DNA of 36,013 nucleotides, from positions 1 to 36,013 of the forward strand of contig JAUWHR010000089.1 in the NCBI GenBank assembly GCA_030605795.1. Direction: 5' to 3'. The stretch is from Anaerolineae bacterium (GTDB lineage Bacteria; Chloroflexota; Anaerolineae; Anaerolineales; E44-bin32). Numbering within the stretch: position 1 is the stretch's first letter; the number at the start of each line of letters is the position of its first letter. Both the position numbers and the translations under genes were made by a program. Positions 33,479-36,013 of the stretch are shown in pieces. The notes below the pieces were generated by a model. The model had not been told where the DNA came from. It ran no database searches and saw only the letters and a list, made by a program, of their open reading frames with translations.

Positions 33479-33839
33479 CCACAAACTCCAACACGTCGCC
33501 TACGGCGATCGAATCAAGGATCGAAGGGGGACCTTCGAGGATGTAGCGCGCTGGCAGTACAGGTAAATAGACCCGCCAAGGCTGAGCGATTTTGCAGTCC
33601 ACAACCCGAAGAGACGAATCAAGCCACACCACACCCAAGGGAAAGAATACCGCCCACATGTGAATCGCCGCTTCAGACCTACTCTCATTGGTATTGACCA
33701 ACAGCAAACTCATCCCGTCTGGGAGGGACCGGCGAAAGGTCAATCCCCGCAAGCGGCATAGATATGACTGACACCAACGAGCGCGGACGATTGGTCGCTC
33801 GCCATGCGAGCGATTCCGGACCTCAACCCAACGCGCCAT
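33462..33839 (-). CDS. DUF192-family protein
   Basis: About 125 residues. The family pattern is complete: CRLRGLTFRRSLPDGMSLLLV near 30-50, HMWAVFFPLGVVWLD at 65-80, and the C-terminal ARYILEGPPSILDSIAVGDVLEF. DUF192 proteins are small beta-barrel proteins, often exported; here no signal peptide is visible after the preferred start. A longer frame begins at 33899, but it would run through the terminator hairpin of the upstream receiver gene, so the ATG at 33839 after GAGAGGGG is chosen. Its stop overlaps the start of the LysM-M23 gene, so the two are coupled. The function is unknown. Confidence 0.85.
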   Translation of the reverse strand: MARWVEVRNRSHGERPIVRARWCQSYLCRLRGLTFRRSLPDGMSLLLVNTNESRSEAAIHMWAVFFPLGVVWLDSSLRVVDCKIAQPWRVYLPVLPARYILEGPPSILDSIAVGDVLEFVDESAN

Positions 33840-33851
33840 AACCCCTCTCAC

Positions 33852-33878
33852 AAAAAAACAGGGCGACCTTAGCCGCCC
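33852..33878 (-). terminator. Rho-independent terminator of the receiver gene
   Basis: On the minus strand, GGGCG and CGCCC (33874-33878 and 33861-33865) form a short GC stem with an 8-base loop, followed by a run of seven Ts (33852-33858). It ends the receiver gene and precedes the DUF192 gene. Confidence 0.7.
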
Positions 33879-33902
33879 CGGTTGCAGGTAGCCATGCACT
33901 CT

Positions 33903-34289
33903 CTACTCAACAGAACCCAGGATCTTCTCCACACTCTCCAGCAATTCCTGTGGTCCAAATGGTTTGGTGATGTAATCATCTACCTTTGCGATGTGAAGAC
34001 CAAGAACCTTATCGATCGATTGCGCCTTGGCAGTGACCACCACCACAGGTATCGCACGTAGTTCGGTATCGGCTTTGATCTGCTGGTACACCTCCCAGCC
34101 ATCCATATCCGGCATCATCAAGTCGAGCAGGATGATATCCGGCTTCTCTCGCCGGACAATTTCCAACCCCTCGATGCCCCCATTAGCCCCAATCACCTTA
34201 AAACCTTTACGACCCAGGATCAGCCGAACAAGATCGATCATCTCTGGTTCGTCTTCGATGCATACAACGCGCTTTTGTTCTATTGTCAT
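33903..34289 (-). CDS. Stand-alone response regulator receiver protein (CheY-like)
   Basis: 128 residues, a single REC domain with no output domain. Seen: the acidic pocket Glu12-Asp13 (CIEDEPE), phospho-acceptor Asp56 in ILLDLMMPDMDG, switch Thr86 in VVVTAKAQ and Lys109 in YITKPFG. It would be phosphorylated by a histidine kinase encoded elsewhere and act through protein contacts. It is transcribed alone: a terminator follows it, and the 315-base spacer upstream separates it from the carboxypeptidase gene. Confidence 0.93.
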   Translation of the reverse strand: MTIEQKRVVCIEDEPEMIDLVRLILGRKGFKVIGANGGIEGLEIVRREKPDIILLDLMMPDMDGWEVYQQIKADTELRAIPVVVVTAKAQSIDKVLGLHIAKVDDYITKPFGPQELLESVEKILGSVE

Positions 34290-34604
34290 CAGGCTTCCCC
34301 TAAGACGCAGACATACATCCAGTAGTTTATCACAACCCCCAGGCGATGCAACGAGCCTCTTGTCCTATTTACAGTTGCAAATCGCTTGCCATATCGTACT
34401 GCCGCTTACCAGTGGAGATCATATCCTGATTTCACCCCAATTCATAATATGAAAAACAACCGCTATCATGAAAATGGGGTCTATGAGGAGTGTGAGCAAA
34501 GCTCACACCCCTCATAGACCATTCCCTTTCTCACGCCTGGGCTTTTTTCAGTGCAGCCATAATATCTGCTAATCCGAAATTAAGGGTTGCCTCGATGTTC
34601 TAGG
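34290..34604. other. Intergenic region with a gene-end remnant and hairpin
   Basis: No complete gene is present. On the minus strand at 34531-34599 an in-frame stretch between two stops reads NIEATLNFGLADIMAALKKAQA, which looks like the C-terminal tail of a helical protein whose body is missing; the hairpin at 34478-34520 follows it directly, as a terminator would. The left part (34290-34470) is AT-rich and probably holds the receiver gene's promoter, but I cannot fix its boxes. Confidence 0.35.
34478..34520 (-). terminator. Long stem-loop, likely terminator of the carboxypeptidase gene
   Basis: A 20-base stem with one mismatch (34478-34497 with 34501-34520) and a 3-base loop AAA. On the minus strand it is followed by CCATTTTC, a weak T run. 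It lies 85 bases beyond the stop of the M15 peptidase gene. Confidence 0.65.
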
Positions 34605-35207
34605 CTAGGGCCAGGGATGGTAGAAATGCTGAGGAAGTACTGGGCTGGCGGGATCGAGGTAACCAGCGTCGTAGATCTTTTTAGCCAACGCAACCCCTAC
34701 ATAGCGGAGATGCCAGGGTTCATGGATGTATTCGGTGACCACCGGCATCCAACGATTGTGATACGGCCATACTTCGGCGGATTTGTATGGATAACTCAAG
34801 ACAAATCCATAGATGTGAGCGTTCTCCGCCAACCAGGTGTAGAGGCGCTTGTTACGTGGGTCATGAACGCCCAGACCCACACCTGGCCAGGCGACATCAA
34901 TCGCGGTGCCGAGTTGGTGCTCACTGTACCCCGGACGAGCTGTGTAAAGATTCACACCACTTTTATGCTTAAGTGCCTCACGGGCATAGATTACCGCCTG
35001 GTACTCGTACGAGCGATATCCGGAGAATAGAGTGGTCTTTATACTCTCATCGATAGCTGCGCCCTGTAAAGCTATCCAGGCATCGAATGCCTCCTCACGC
35101 ATACCAGGGTCATACCATGAAGGCAAGCCGTGCTCTCGGTCAAGCAGGGTATCCAGCGGGGCTCCTAAGAGCAGCAGTAGAGCGACATAGAGCTGGAGAA
35201 TTAGCAT
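34605..35207 (-). CDS. M15-family D-alanyl-D-alanine carboxypeptidase (VanY-like)
   Basis: About 200 residues. A hydrophobic N terminus (MLILQLYVALLLLLGAP) acts as a signal peptide or anchor, so the enzyme works at the cell wall. Seen: SGYRSYEYQ, the zinc motif SEHQLGTAIDV with His and Asp, and EPWHLRYVG with the catalytic Glu and third ligand His. It trims the terminal D-Ala of peptidoglycan stem peptides. The in-frame TTG at 35210 directly precedes the ATG at 35207; GGAGA nine bases upstream supports the ATG. The gene is monocistronic. Confidence 0.92.
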   Translation of the reverse strand: MLILQLYVALLLLLGAPLDTLLDREHGLPSWYDPGMREEAFDAWIALQGAAIDESIKTTLFSGYRSYEYQAVIYAREALKHKSGVNLYTARPGYSEHQLGTAIDVAWPGVGLGVHDPRNKRLYTWLAENAHIYGFVLSYPYKSAEVWPYHNRWMPVVTEYIHEPWHLRYVGVALAKKIYDAGYLDPASPVLPQHFYHPWP

Positions 35208-35405
35208 CAAGGACGTCTCCGGTTGGTAAGATCACACACAGCGGCAATTATGGGAAGTCTACACAACCTCGATCGGCAAGCAAAGTCCCATAGGGTGTAG
35301 AGCTTGTAAGGCGAATGTAACGTCCAGGGAGTCCATTGTGTGCTAGGATAATCTAAACAAATCTACCGGTGGGAATAACCATTCGGTTAATAAAGGTAAG
35401 GTGGA

Positions 35406-35639
35406 ATGGCAATAAAAAGCGCACCAACTCAGAAAGCGACTATCGAAGAAGCAATTGATCTCGCAATCACGGCGGTTAATCTTGGGGATCTAGGAAAGGG
35501 CAAAGCTGCCCTTAACTGGGTTCTCGAGCAGGACCCTGCCAACACCACTGCCTGGCTCTGGTTGGCATGCTGCATGACAGATGACGAGGCCAAACAAGAT
35601 TGTTATAAGCATGTCTCTCTGATCACTTCCAGGAATTAA
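35406..35639 (+). CDS. Short TPR-like protein
   Basis: 77 residues. One helical-repeat unit is visible: AITAVNLGDLGKGKAALNWVLEQDPANTTAWLWLACC resembles the TPR-like repeats frequent in Chloroflexota proteins (helix, ...QDPxNxxAWLWLA). The family usually has several repeats or extra domains, so this may be a truncated copy or a small adaptor. AAGG occurs before the ATG. The 195-base gap upstream contains no gene. A terminator follows 46 bases after the stop, so it is transcribed alone. Confidence 0.65.
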   Translation: MAIKSAPTQKATIEEAIDLAITAVNLGDLGKGKAALNWVLEQDPANTTAWLWLACCMTDDEAKQDCYKHVSLITSRN

Positions 35640-35685
35640 TAACCGCAACCAATTCAAACCGGATTAGCCGTTTTCATTAAACATG

Positions 35686-35721
35686 ACCTCTCGGCGATTT
35701 GAAATCTACGGGAGGTTTTTT
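35686..35721 (+). terminator. Rho-independent terminator after the TPR-like gene
   Basis: ACCTCTCG (35686-35693) pairs with CGGGAGGT (35709-35716), with one G-T pair; an inner GATTT/AAATC stem extends it, and six Ts follow (35716-35721). A classical intrinsic terminator on the plus strand. Confidence 0.75.
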
Positions 35722-35795
35722 GCTTTAACCTCCCATCTATGGTTTCATCATGTGGAATGACACTCCTTTAAAGCGGATATATTCACCTCCAATAA

Positions 35796-35969
35796 TTGTT
35801 AGTCCGGATTTGTGGCGATTGGACCAACTGTTTACGAAATCAGCCCTTCGACTGCGCCAACTGTCATGAAAACCACGAAGGCTTTCTTAGCAATGATAGC
35901 TACAACTTTAGTGGCCAGATTAACCCAGTATCAATTAAAGAGTACACCGAAAAAACTACCCTCGCGTAG
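35796..35969 (+). CDS. Possible 57-residue Cys/His-rich protein or gene remnant
   Basis: A frame between stops, with TTG as the only start candidate, encodes 57 residues with Cys6, Cys12, Cys20, Cys23, His24 and His27. The CANCHENH segment could bind zinc, or haem if exported, but no signal peptide is present. The rest is polar and ends in EKTTLA. No ribosome site is clear. A GC-rich hairpin begins 18 bases after the stop. It may be a real small zinc-ribbon protein or the end of a decayed gene; nothing recognised. Confidence 0.3.
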   Translation: MLVRICGDWTNCLRNQPFDCANCHENHEGFLSNDSYNFSGQINPVSIKEYTEKTTLA

Positions 35970-35986
35970 CGGGGAGGGGTATATAT

Positions 35987-36013
35987 GGGGGTGCGGGCTG
36001 CGCCCGCACCCCC
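35987..36013 (+). terminator. GC-rich hairpin at the right edge
   Basis: GGGGGTGCGGGC pairs perfectly with GCCCGCACCCCC (12 bp, loop TGC) and reaches the last base of the window, so any T tract would lie outside. It may end the small frame at 35796-35969 or a gene to the right on the other strand. Confidence 0.45.

Noticed and set aside
34027-34452. Plus-strand frame of 141 codons
   Set aside because: It is antisense to the receiver gene and its upstream region, and its composition is typical of a complementary-strand frame.

Overview
The window reads as a chromosomal segment of a Chloroflexota bacterium, probably Anaerolineae-like. This is inferred from several traits: a sugar-binding lipoprotein with a Val/Glu/Thr-rich linker, a fused E1 alpha-beta dehydrogenase, several UroD-like methyltransferase paralogues, LysM-M23 and stand-alone receiver proteins, and moderate GC. 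No rRNA or other phylogenetic marker is present, so the assignment is tentative.

Layout. (1) 1-1963: the 3' end of an ADP-forming acyl-CoA synthetase overlapping a histidinol-phosphate aminotransferase gene. (2) 2019-2772: a decayed transposase copy. (3) 2811-28083: a catabolic island with three transcription units. A leftward unit (garR-like, SDR, gnd, KDG kinase) and a rightward unit (KduI/IolB-like isomerase, split transketolase, Asp/Glu-racemase-like protein, UroD-like protein, E2, fused E1) diverge from about 7.56 kb. A 13-gene leftward unit runs from 28.1 kb to 15.8 kb: sugar-binding protein, ABC ATPase, permease, cysteine hydrolase, cytochrome c lipoprotein, GntR regulator, three UroD-like proteins, a deacetylase-like protein, an RpiB-like isomerase, a TIM-barrel epimerase and a corrinoid protein. 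(4) 28370-29499: a second decayed copy of the same element in the same orientation. (5) 29591-36013: apparently core genome, with tRNA-Arg(TCT), a pair of unknown genes, DUF2007, LysM-M23 peptidase, DUF192, CheY-like receiver, M15 carboxypeptidase and small proteins.

How the genes fit together. A ribose-type ABC transporter would import a sugar or polyol. Isomerases, an epimerase and dehydrogenases would convert it to keto-sugar acids. KDG kinase, 6-phosphogluconate dehydrogenase, an RpiB homologue and transketolase would feed it into central metabolism, and the E1/E2 complex would make acyl-CoA. The corrinoid protein and four UroD-family proteins add a possible methyl-transfer branch. This suggests, but does not prove, a methylated sugar acid or cyclitol as substrate.

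Regulation. The divergent promoter has a near-perfect 26-bp palindrome that contains both -35 boxes. The binding-protein promoter carries the same ATTGTCAAC half-site over its -35 box, again with TTGACA and a 17-bp spacer. The GntR/FCD repressor encoded in the long operon is the obvious candidate ligand-responsive regulator of all three units.
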